Assembly (NCBI GenBank): GCA_900169235.1
Contig: FWCC01000303.1
Coordinates: 1-17,101, forward strand
Origin: Zarea fungicola
Taxonomy: Eukaryota; Ascomycota; Sordariomycetes; Hypocreales; Cordycipitaceae
DNA: 17,101 nucleotides
Reading direction: 5' to 3'
Shown in pieces: positions 9,227-17,101 of the stretch (positions within the stretch are counted from its first letter, which is position 1; every line of letters starts with the position of its first letter). The position numbers and the translations under genes are program-made. The notes beneath the pieces are model-generated. The model saw only the letters and a program-made list of their open reading frames with translations. It had not been told where the DNA came from and made no database searches.

Positions 9227-9736
9227 CACGAAGTAAAATAGGTTCAGTAGATATGAAAAGGCTGAAGTTGTTTAAAATAGAAAAGAATAGGACTTTGAGG
9301 TGGGGATTTGATCCAGGTATTTATGCTCGCTTCTACTACGCCAGCATCGGTTACCGGCAGGCATAAAACGCCCCTGAGCCATGATTGCTTTTAGCGAGGG
9401 GTGGCTCACTTGAGGACATCAATATATTTACAGTAGTGCGCATGCAGCCTGACACTGCGCTGGTTCCAGTGCATCACTCAAGCCCGTCATGCTACGTGCC
9501 CTCTTTTGCTACGATATCCTCTAGGGTCCTCCGAGTTGGGAGAGCATCAAAATTGCCAACTGAGTTTGTCCAACCTATCTACAGAATAAAGGAGAATGCT
9601 TTAAAAGGACCGCAACTTTTCACTTTTGCAGTTACGAATGCGTGAGGAAAAGCGTCACGACAAAATATGACCAATAAACCCCGTTTAATTTTACTGCTAC
9701 ATCTCTACATGAGGCAGCACGATTTAGCGCCGCATT
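9227..9736. other. Intergenic region between S66 peptidase and UstYa-type gene
   Basis: This is the presumed promoter of the minus-strand peptidase gene and 3' flank of the UstYa-type gene. A plus-strand open frame (9385-9645, 86 codons) has no motif and I do not call it. No clear TATA box or operator can be assigned. Confidence 0.45.
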
Positions 9737-10761
9737 CTAAGGTAGCGAGGTGTTGAACCTGGTTCTAGCCCACTCGGCGTCGAAGCTCATCATCCAGTCA
9801 ACGACCCGCCTCTCCTTGGCCCAATCGCGTATCGCATCATAGCTTCGACAGTTCTGCGTGGCATAGATTGCTGGATAGACGTAATATTGTCTTTCGTTCG
9901 CATGCGGTGCAAACTTCCTCGGTGTGATGTCTCCTGTGCACATAACTGACTGCCGTAAGGCATCAATGCAGTGATCTGCTATGTTAGTCTTGAACGAGAC
10001 GTGAAAAAATTAGCGAATACATACCCACATGGAGCGCATTCATAGTGTCGTGATTCAGAGTACCATTTTCTGACCACTGTGCCATTTCAGGATATACATC
10101 CATGTAAACCCATTTTCGAATGAGGTTCAGGCAGTGGAGGTCGTGGAAGACCTGAAGTTGTACGAGATAAAGGTCAGGGGTCTTGGGAGCCGCTCGAGTC
10201 TCGTTGAGAAGATAGGACGCTTCTCTCTTGGATATGACACTGATAAGTCCAACTATGTCCATAAAATGCACCGATTAGAGGCCAGTTTAGAATTATTATT
10301 TTTTGCCCCTTAGTCTCCTTTGCTTTCCGTGCTTACCATCATAGAGTTCCTCCCATAGTGCATCCACCGTATTGATATCGGTCCCTAGGTAGGGGCTCCG
10401 GTTGTCAAAGTACGGCGTGCTTGTAAGTCTGTGGTAACTAATTGTGGCTTTTGCGGGGGCTGGTATTTTGATTAGCACCGTAACCACAAACTTTCAATGC
10501 GAAGCAATACTTGCACCAAATTGCAAGTGTCGGATCTGCCCAGTTCCATATATAAACAACCGCAATAACAAGTGCGACAAATTGCACAGCGATTGTGGCA
10601 TATAAAATAGTCTGGCATTGCTGATTCCGATTTCTGTAGGTTTTCTTTTGGGACACCAAGGGTTCAAACCCGGTAAGTAGATGAGCGTCTGCTTTGTCTC
10701 GCTCCGACAAGGAACTCCGAGATGATTCCAGGCCCTCGCGATAAATGTCGGGAGGTATCAT
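9737..10761 (-). CDS. UstYa-family (DUF3328) protein with two HxxHC motifs
   Basis: The start is ATG 10761. Exon 1 encodes a polar N-terminus and one membrane segment (TILYATIAVQFVALVIAVVY, residues 51-70). The luminal part then has a short NRSPYLG stretch and the VDALWEELYD block, followed by intron 10253-10336 (gtaagc...atag), which joins it to VGLISVISKREA. The first motif HDLHC is in the next exon (10025-10252). The second, HVDHC, is created by splicing intron 9976-10024. The C-terminus continues IDALRQSVMC, TPRKFAPH and NCRSYDAIRDWAKERRV, ending at TAG 9737-9739. Family members are membrane-bound oxidases or cyclases in fungal pathways such as ustiloxin and cyclochlorotine, where the HxxHC motifs are needed. 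Between about 10440 and 10520 the frame changes by one, so an extra intron or an indel lies there. Introns ending at attag (10442-10443) keep the frame but would drop the PAPAKATIS stretch that looks coding. The family call is sure; the gene is probably functional but this junction is unresolved. Confidence 0.88.
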
Positions 10762-10938
10762 GTTGATGCTTCATATGAGAGAAAAAGGAATGGAGAAAAG
10801 GGTAGGGGTAATTGGGGATAGAGAAAGACCCTGACAACCGGCCGCGTCAAATGAGTTACACTGTCGGGGTTTTCACTCGGCCACATAAACCATATTCTGT
10901 GCTAGATGCCGTTTCTCCCTGGTCGCCGGCTGCTCTTG

Positions 10939-10978
10939 GAGCCGGATATAAAGCTCGCGAGCCGAATATTTAGCTCGC
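10939..10978. repeat. Tandem 20-bp near-palindromic repeat, candidate operator
   Basis: Unit 1 (10939-10958) and unit 2 (10959-10978) match at 17 of 20 bases. Each starts gagccg and ends agctcgc, so gagc/gctc arms make each unit an inverted repeat around an AT-rich centre. CCG/CGG triplets are the half-sites of fungal Zn2Cys6 regulators, so this could be a paired binding site. Confidence 0.55.
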
Positions 10979-10988
10979 CCCGAAGTTG

Positions 10989-11004
10989 TGCATATGCATA
11001 TGCA
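10989..11004. repeat. Perfect 16-bp palindrome
   Basis: The sequence tgcatatgcatatgca is its own reverse complement and is also a tandem of gcatat units. It lies 10 bp after the tandem repeat in the divergent promoter. Its role is unknown. Confidence 0.6.
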
Positions 11005-11202
11005 GGCAGCGCCTGTAAAACGTACAAAAGTCCCCCACGGCAGTCCTTTTGTCGTTCTATGGAGGCATAAGAAAGTATTGGTGTAAAATACTACAATAAA
11101 GGTCGGCGTGGGTTCGTTAAGCGTGTGTTATATGCAACACTCCACATGCCATCAACGCGTTATAGTACTCTAGATAAGAATGGTTGTTATAGCATTGGAA
11201 GC

Positions 11203-11208
11203 TATAAA
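11203..11208 (+). promoter_or_regulatory. TATA box of the secreted peptide gene
   Basis: The sequence tataaa stands 99 nt before the ATG at 11307. It is followed by a CT-rich stretch (11216-11270) of the kind seen at strongly expressed fungal genes. Confidence 0.6.
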
Positions 11209-11306
11209 CAGAGACCCTTGCCCTTCAATTTCAGTTCTCCCATCTTACCAAATTTTTCATCACCACCCTAAATTACCAGGCACGCCTTTGCTTCTAAAAT
11301 AACACG

Positions 11307-11545
11307 ATGCGCTCCTCCGCCGTTCTGTCCTTTATTGCATTTGTCACCATGGCTGCTGCCGCTCCTCTTTCATCCGGTCAGCATATCTTTCTTCTTACAT
11401 GATACTGGCACACTGATAGTATTGTGTAGGAGACGAATCGGTTCTTGCAAAGCTCAACCAAATCGCCCTCGATCATCCTGAAACTAAACATGATATCGAG
11501 ATTCTCATTAAAAATGAATATGGCCGAGGCAGTGGACCCAATTAA
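11307..11545 (+). CDS. Small secreted peptide, 61 residues, two exons
   Basis: Exon 1 is 11307-11376 and exon 2 is 11430-11545, with stop TAA 11543-11545. The intron (11377-11429, 53 nt) starts gtcagc and ends gtgtag, with ctgat as a possible branch site. Exon 1 gives a classical signal peptide (MRSSAVLSFIAFVTMAAAAP) with cleavage likely after the alanines. The mature part is about 42 residues, begins APLSSGDESVLAKL and ends KNEYGRGSGPN. It has no cysteine, no repeat and no KR site. Support for a real gene: an upstream TATA box (11203-11208), a pyrimidine-rich leader, a start context of cacgATGc, an intron of usual size that keeps the frame, and a signal peptide across the first exon. I know no family for it. 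It is divergent from the UstYa-type gene and may be a substrate, an effector or an unrelated secreted peptide. The donor gtcagc is not the best consensus, which lowers confidence a little. Confidence 0.7.
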
Positions 11546-12926
11546 GACATGATGTGCATTTGGTGTCAAACCTTGATAAATAATATGCCTCTTGCAAGCC
11601 ACCTGCCGCGGTTTACTTTCCTCAGGGCGTAGCAGTTTGGCATTTTTTTTTTCAAGCAACGGCGGACTAGATACCACTAGTTAGATACAAGGAAATGTTT
11701 ATTATATATCATGCATTTAGTTACAGATTTGGTTGTCTACTACCATCCGCTTCTTACTTACCAATTCAACCCTGTAATTGTAGGAGAGCTTCGCTGGCGT
11801 TTGTGGTGGCACACACAAAGTAATGTTAGTAGAAGCAAATGACGCGCAATTGTGACTGACAATGCCCTGCCATAGTGAAATTGCACAATTATACCACGCT
11901 GTAGCGAGATAGTTATAAAACGGCGCCGACAGCAAATCACACAGCCAGCCTAGGCCCGTGAAACGACATCTCAGGCAAGTGCATATTAATGTAATATGTT
12001 GCCTGAACTTCAATTCTCTTAGGATTTCTCCCTCACCAGTTGCGCGGCCAACCGGTAAAGCGGCACCTGCAGGTATCAATACGGTGTATTCACAGCCTGC
12101 GAGTCCACCAGCTGAATAGCAAAAGAGATATAGAAATAGGGTGGCGGCTTGTATTCTAGAGTGATACCACTGTCGTGATCCACTTTAGCTGGAAAGAAGG
12201 CACGGTTCTGTGGTGGGCTGCTCCTGCCGAAGTGAGAGCGGCGTGCATGTGCTTACTATTAGTGGTCAGAGCACAGTCGTACTACTGCATAGCGGCGACA
12301 GCCTGCCACGCACCTATCTTATAGTGAGATCGAACCCAAGTTTTTGGCCTTAGTAGCTGCAGTAAAAGCGGTGGATGCACATAGTTTGCAGCAAGAGTTG
12401 CTTCTGAGGCTTCTTATCATGCCACTGACGTAACTTACTTTTCGACTATTGATCATGGGATGCGTGAGTTCCAGCCCGGCTGAGGCGGCAACGCCGGCCC
12501 GGCTAAGGCGGCAACGCCTATGCACAGCCGTAGCCTTGTTTATGTTTCTCCGAAACATACGCCCGAGTTTTAAAAACTAATTGGGTTATGAAGACATGAT
12601 TTGCCAGTCTGAGTATAAGGCGGAGAAATTCTTTTGCGACGTATCGATATATATGGAATTTCGAGACGTGGCGTGCTGTCCGTGTCTCCAGTCAGCAGAC
12701 GGCCCGCCGCCGCTGTGACATCGTTTTGTCAGATATCAGAGTAATGGAGTGTTAAGAACTGGCTGCAGCCATGTATATTGAAGACCGATAAGAGGGTGAC
12801 GCATGGAACGTTTTGCCTTGGGATTCCGTAGTAAAATGTATCTGCCGTCTTCCCGCTTATGAACGTGTCCGATAGTTAGACAGCTCAGTTAACCGGCATA
12901 GGTATTCTTGTTGCAATTTTGCAATT
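11546..12926. other. Gene-less stretch with a short tandem repeat
   Basis: Minus-strand open frames (11717-12079, 12319-12558) resemble no family. On the plus strand, the end of an open frame (about 12020-12117, reading SPVARPTGKAAPAGINTVYS before TAG) has the look of a Pro/Ser/Thr-rich C-terminus of a secreted protein, but no body could be assembled upstream of it. The right part is the promoter of the gene at 12927. Confidence 0.4.
12474..12519. repeat. 23-bp tandem duplication
   Basis: Two 23-bp units (12474-12496 and 12497-12519) differ at two positions. Each begins gcccggct and continues aggcggcaacgcc. No function is evident. Confidence 0.75.
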
Positions 12927-13616
12927 ATGGATGAAAGCAAGCCATTCATTGACAAACACGAATTAGTTGTGGTTGAAAAGGAAGCGACGCGACCATCCCT
13001 GCGCGGCAAACGAGGGTTTATCTGCAGTAATGTCTGCACCTTTATTGTAACGTCTGTTGTATGGGCACTCATAACATTCTCATTCATTTGGCGTCGAAAT
13101 TGCATCGTTGACAATTGCGCTTACAAATGCCGTACAATAAGTTCTCCGGTACAATCCAGTCTTGACTTCTTTGCTGCACATCGCGGTTACTTGAGCTGTG
13201 GGCATAGCAATGAGGAGGCGAAAGCTTTCGGCTGCGAATATGACATTTTGACCAATCACTGGCTGCCGCACCAATGCAAAGACGCGAAATCCATCTCTGA
13301 TTATCAAGCCGACGGTTCTTGGATGCCATTTGCAGATTTGGCCAGGACAGAGCAGCTCGCGGTTGCGGAGCTGGGTGACCGGGAGTTTTATTATACATCT
13401 TTACGAGATCATATTGTGCATTGCGCAATGCTCTGGCGAAGACAGTATCGTGCATTTTCAGAAGGCTGGAAGTTCGTCGACTCGATCACGGCGGACGGCA
13501 ACCATACAGATCATTGTTCAGGGTTTCTCATGGATATGGCTGACTTGGAAAGCTTTCGGGCTGAGCCAATTGTGGTATCCGTTGGCAGATCTGGATGTTA
13601 TGTTCAGGAAGATTAG
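12927..13616 (+). CDS. Membrane protein with two HxxHC motifs, distant UstYa-like family
   Basis: A single-exon 229-residue protein from ATG 12927 to TAG 13614-13616. A basic N-terminus (RPSLRGKRG) is followed by one membrane segment (about residues 33-55). Then come the blocks CGHSNEEAKAFGCEYD (91-106), NHWLPHQC (110-117), HIVHC (162-166) and HTDHC (193-197). The order TM, CG.S..EA...GC.(F/Y)D, W.P..C, HxxHC, HxxHC and a short C-terminal V..G...C tail matches a large fungal family often found in secondary-metabolite regions. The paired HxxHC motifs are the same signature as in UstYa. No member of this branch has a reaction that I can name with certainty; metal-dependent oxidation of a peptide or small molecule in the secretory pathway is the natural guess. 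No stop, frame break or doubtful start was seen, so it is probably intact. It lies about 1.4 kb from the secreted peptide gene on the same strand. Confidence 0.82.
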   Translation: MDESKPFIDKHELVVVEKEATRPSLRGKRGFICSNVCTFIVTSVVWALITFSFIWRRNCIVDNCAYKCRTISSPVQSSLDFFAAHRGYLSCGHSNEEAKAFGCEYDILTNHWLPHQCKDAKSISDYQADGSWMPFADLARTEQLAVAELGDREFYYTSLRDHIVHCAMLWRRQYRAFSEGWKFVDSITADGNHTDHCSGFLMDMADLESFRAEPIVVSVGRSGCYVQED

Positions 13617-14721
13617 CCGTTCATCCATGATTTGTCGCAACGACTAACAACAATGGCTGTTGGAATCACAAGGTTCCTTAACGTTCCGCTGGAAGTACAG
13701 GGCGACACGTAGGGTCGGGCTACTTAGTTAATTGTTCATGATGTAGTACAGCTAGGTAGGCGTCACCGGCAACCTCGTATGCCCTTCATAATACTTTATA
13801 TAAAAGAAGAATTAAAGAATCAGAGGACAGGACGCCAAGGGTCGGCGAGGAAGTGAGGCATATCTGTAGTAGTTACACTTAAGCCGCCACTTGGCTCTAG
13901 TCAATGACTTATCTGGCTAAAGCGGTATCTCGATAAAGTCGTTGGGTGCAGTTATAATACAGAATGCACTGCCATGCTAGAGACAAAACTGGGCAACAAT
14001 CAGTAGAACATCAATATGCTGCTGTGGTCTTTTCTCCCATTTCACCCGTATGGTCCTTTGTTTGCATGTTGATTGCTTCTCTTCTTAAATTCAAGTTTGA
14101 TTTATTTTCAGAACGGGATACTCCCTTTTCTGTTCTTATTCTCCTTCTTTCTCCTTCTCTATGTTCTTTTAGTTCTCTCTTCTTAATAAAAGCACTTCTC
14201 CATAATTGGTCATAATCAGCTCACTTTTCAGATGATAATTTCTTCAACTCAGACCATGCTTAATGGCACTTTATTCGATAGGGGCACACACTGACTGCAT
14301 CAATTCGAAAAATCCACTTAGAGCCGTTGACAACTGGAGCGAGACATGCACTGGCTTGCCCAGTGTAGAATTGACAATTGGCCGTAGATTCCCTGGATCA
14401 TGTCGCATCCAGCGCCAAAACTGCTTCGATTATACCATGTAGTGCCTACCCTTGCACGCCCTACTAAACCGACTGAAAGATGATCTGATAAGATACCATG
14501 AATAATCTGGAGAAGTTGCCAAGTCGTCAGACAGGGCTGAAATGGCAACGCCTGCTCCAGTTCAATTACCAGTTCTAGCAATTATTCATCTACGCGCATC
14601 CAATTTTCCGACTTCGCCTGAGCTGCCGTTGATTAATATAAATGCACCATGGCGCACAGGCAATCTGACAGCTGGCTCGCCAACATCTATTCTACCCAAC
14701 TCCTGATACCACTGTGTAGAA
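13617..14721. other. Intergenic region before the transporter remnant
   Basis: A minus-strand open frame (14318-14581, 87 codons) and a plus-strand one (13964-14215, pyrimidine-rich low-complexity DNA around 14080-14190) have no recognisable family. Directly after the stop at 13616 the same frame stays open for 31 codons to a TAG at 13710-13712 (see findings). A TA-rich element near 14634-14642 may serve the transporter start at 14722. Confidence 0.4.
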
Positions 14722-16693
14722 ATGGCTGAAAGACACAGTCCGGCTCTGCAGAGCAGTAATGAAATTGAGTACGCTGTACATCTTGTTGAACGTGGTCAGG
14801 TCATCGACCAGACGAGCCTTCAAGCTTATGCTGTTGGCTTCGAGGCTAAGTTGATGTCGGGGAGAGCGTTACTCTCCAAAGATGAAGAACAGCGATTGAT
14901 GCGACGCATTGACTTCAGGCTGATGTCACTCCTCACTTGTATCCCAATGGTTAAGAATCTCGATGCGAATAATGTTAGCGCGACCAACCTAAAGAGAGGT
15001 ATATATTTTGTGCAACTACTAACCTTCTACGTAGACCGCGAACGCTCGTATTATGAACAGAGGTACCGATCACATCATTTTAAGCCAGCTCAAAATGACA
15101 CCGAATGCGTACAATTTTGGTCAGTATAATCTACTTTATAAGCCTTGAATCTGCGCGCAATGCACCTAGCGTCAATACGCGTTTCTAACCAAGGCAGATC
15201 CCCTTCATCATCGCTGGCATACCCTCAAACCTAATTATCAAGAGGATTCGTCCATCTAGATGGCAATCTTTGATCATGGTAACTAATATCGAATATCCTT
15301 TGCGGCGCCTTTGTCTGTGACCTGCTGATCACCTGTTAGATCGCTTGGGGCGTGACATTGGCCTCTCACATCGCGGCTCGCAATAGGTCAGAAATGTACA
15401 TTGCGAGGTTCTTTATCGGATTGGTAGGTAGCTTATCCAGCTTCTTTGACTGGGGTAGCCGTTTAGAAGCAGACCTAACATCTTACTGAAATTCGAATCT
15501 GGAATGTTTCCTGGCGCCATCTTGCACTTGACCTGTTGGTACCGAGCAGAAGAGATCGCAATGCGGCTGCTCTACTTTTGCAAACTCTCCATCCCAGACA
15601 ATAATACCGCTGGGTGCTGCTGACCATTTCCTTGCATCAGATATTCTTGGCAACTTTTCATCCGTCATTAGTGGCGTCCTGGCCTTTGCATTCGATTTGA
15701 TTTCCGGCCGTTGTGGCTTGTCAGGTTGGCAATGGTCGGTGATCCAACAAATCAGATGCAGATGTCCGTGCTGATAGCCAATAGATTCTTTATCGTGGAG
15801 GCAGTTGTTACAATTACATTCGGTATCGCCATTTGGTTCATTCTTCCCGATTGTATGCTCGTAGCCGACTATGGAATGGAATTTCACCAACAGTAAATTA
15901 TCGTCCCAGAACAGGTGAATTGGATGTCCGAAACGGAAAAGCAGTTTATTCAAGGGCGATTGCCAGCAAATGCACCGATATATGGCGAGTCCAACTTCAA
16001 CATTCACGAAATCATTTACGCCCTCAAGGACGCCAGGATGTGGTTGTTCACCTTAGTATGGGCCACATTCACGGTGGGCACATCCGGATTACAATTCTAC
16101 CAGCCTACAGTTATCGCAAGACTTGGTTTCACGTGGGTCACTTCATTCTATGATTCAAGTTATCTTACGCAATGCTAGCTACCATTTCCGCATAGAACCA
16201 TCGCCAAGAACCAACTTCTCAACATCCTAGTGGCAGTGCTTGCAATCATTAACATTGCCATTACGAGCTACACCAGCGACAATATGTCGACGCCAAAGCC
16301 TATACTTCCTCCGATTCTATTGATTGTTATACTAGCCAGCTACAGTGTCTTGTACACGTTCCCAAGCTCGGTGGAGTGTATGCCGCAACCATGATTGCTG
16401 TAGCGTCCTCTGACACTTGGTACACCACAAGGTGGCCGTGGAGAATTCAGACAACAAATAGGGCAACGGGCGCTGCATTCGCAATTGCATTTTCAAACGC
16501 TTGCGGGCATATTGGCTTCGCCATTGGACCCCAGATCTTTCAGTCAAAGTATGCACCACACTACACGACTCCTTTTGCTGCAGCCATGACGTTTGTCGGA
16601 ATCTGCATCTCGGTGACGCTGTGGACGTGGTGGGTGACGAGAGACAGAGGCTCAAACACGCAACTTCAAGAAGCTACGGCTCCAGGCAGCTAA
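14722..16693 (+). pseudogene. Decayed MFS transporter, Dal5/allantoate-permease-like (anion:cation symporter family)
   Basis: Exon 1 (14722-14973) gives LSKDEEQRLMRRIDFRLM and MVKNLDANN. Later exons give NARIMNRGTD, IPFIIAGIPSNLIIKRI, ASHIAARNRSEMYIARFFIG, FESGMFPGAILHLTCWYRAE, ILGNFSSVISGVLAFAFDL, PEQVNWMSETEKQFIQGRLP, GLQFYQPTVIARLGF, GGVYAATMIAVASS and TTNRATGAAFAIAFSNACGH, the usual order of this family of 12-TM proton-coupled permeases for allantoate, nicotinate or similar organic anions. Good introns are 14974-15034, 15279-15339 and 16133-16195. Breaks: no frame-keeping splice pair for 15120-15197; the intron from 15424 ends AA (15490-15491) where AG is expected; the intron 15580-15640 begins GC; splicing 15735-15784 makes TGA at a conserved Trp; one base is missing at 16368-16369 between TFPS and GGVYAAT. 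The last 317 bp read cleanly to TAA 16691-16693. I call it dead; one or two breaks could be missed splicing, not all. Confidence 0.82.
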
Positions 16694-17101
16694 AGAGGGG
16701 AAATCTATGCTGAATGATGTCGACATCAGGGCAGGTTTCCATAAGACTAAGTCATGAGCAGCTTGGGCATTGTTACGTCTGAGATTCAAGCTGCAAAAGA
16801 GAACACATTTTCAGTTAAATTATATTTAAAATCTAGCTATCGCTAGGGGCCGAAATCATCTCCTATATATGGGAATTTAGAGGCAGGGGAAAAAGCAAAT
16901 AATAACTAGGAGAATCTCTCTTCTGTCCGTAGCTGCCATAATGACCTTGTATTGATGGCCGGCTGCTTTCGGTCATGGCCGTGACCGATGGAAGCCTGCT
17001 GTGGTAGGAGTCATGCCTCTTAGGAAGTGCTGCTTGACCTGACTCAGCAGTTACAACAGGTATGTATTTTCTGGCCTTCTTGTCACGCAGAACAGGAATT
17101 A
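16694..17101. other. Right flank without a supported gene
   Basis: This is the 3' flank of the transporter remnant. It contains a small hairpin, cggtca (16970-16975) and tgaccg (16982-16987) around six bases, too weak to name. Nothing else is seen. Confidence 0.45.

Larger units (their letters stand above)
10762..11306. promoter_or_regulatory. Divergent promoter region between UstYa-type gene and secreted peptide gene
   Basis: About 545 bp separate the two ATGs, which point away from each other. The region holds a tandem near-palindromic 20-bp repeat (10939-10978), a perfect 16-bp palindrome (10989-11004) and a TATA box for the plus-strand gene (tataaa, 11203-11208, about 100 nt before its ATG). 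A pyrimidine-rich leader follows the TATA box. Shared control of both genes is likely but inferred. Confidence 0.55.

Noticed and set aside
9300..9345. tRNA T-arm-like ggatttgatcc and another at 5121-5150 (ccagatttgaac)
   Set aside because: Stems do not pair and no acceptor partner lies at the right distance.
11717..12079. 120-codon minus-strand open frame
   Set aside because: No family, no domain and no neighbour logic; composition looks random.
12241..12311. tRNA-like stretch with partly pairing ends (gcgtg/cacgc) and a D-arm-like piece
   Set aside because: No T-arm with a TTCRA loop, no anticodon stem pairing, and the D loop is too long.
14318..14581. 87-codon minus-strand open frame
   Set aside because: Looks mildly protein-like but I know no related family and see no start or splice context.
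15711..16153. Alternative plus-strand frames over the transporter
   Set aside because: They are mosaics of true exon and intron pieces of the transporter remnant, not separate genes.

Overview
The window looks like nuclear DNA of a filamentous ascomycete (Pezizomycotina). The evidence is short GT-AG introns of about 50-80 nt with CTAAC/TGAC-type branch sites, fungal-only protein families (WSC domain, UstYa/DUF3328-type HxxHC proteins, a Dal5-type transporter), and C-to-T decay that resembles repeat-induced point mutation (RIP). Genus cannot be told from the sequence. No rRNA, tRNA or CRISPR array was found.

Layout from left to right. 408-4092 (+) is a large, multi-exon, decayed gene for a secreted protein: signal peptide, Cys-rich segment, poly-Thr linker, WSC domain, helical segment, second Ser/Thr linker, subtilisin (S8) domain, third Thr-rich tract. 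It has four in-frame stops that introns do not explain, and its catalytic Asp reads Asn. 4093-5523 holds no recognisable gene. 5524-5860 (-) is a remnant of ankyrin repeats. About 6290-7760 is TA-rich, RIP-like DNA with GC-rich palindromes and one hidden decayed frame on the minus strand (6323-6760).

8114-9226 (-) is an intact intronless S66 LD-carboxypeptidase of the MccF type. 9737-10761 (-) is a UstYa-family (DUF3328) gene with introns. 11307-11545 (+) is a two-exon gene for a 61-residue secreted peptide, divergent from the UstYa gene across about 545 bp that contain a tandem 20-bp palindromic repeat and a 16-bp palindrome. 12927-13616 (+) is a second, more distant membrane protein with two HxxHC motifs. 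14722-16693 (+) is a decayed Dal5/allantoate-permease-like MFS transporter. The right end shows nothing clear.

The central block (S66 peptidase, UstYa-type protein, secreted peptide, second HxxHC protein, dead transporter) resembles a small secondary-metabolite or RiPP-like neighbourhood. UstYa-family proteins are known to act on ribosomal peptides (ustiloxin, cyclochlorotine and related pathways), so the divergent small peptide is the natural candidate substrate. It lacks the repeated cores and Kex2 (KR) sites of known dikaritin precursors, so this link is inference. Decayed genes and RIP-like DNA flank the block, as expected for an accessory, repeat-rich region.
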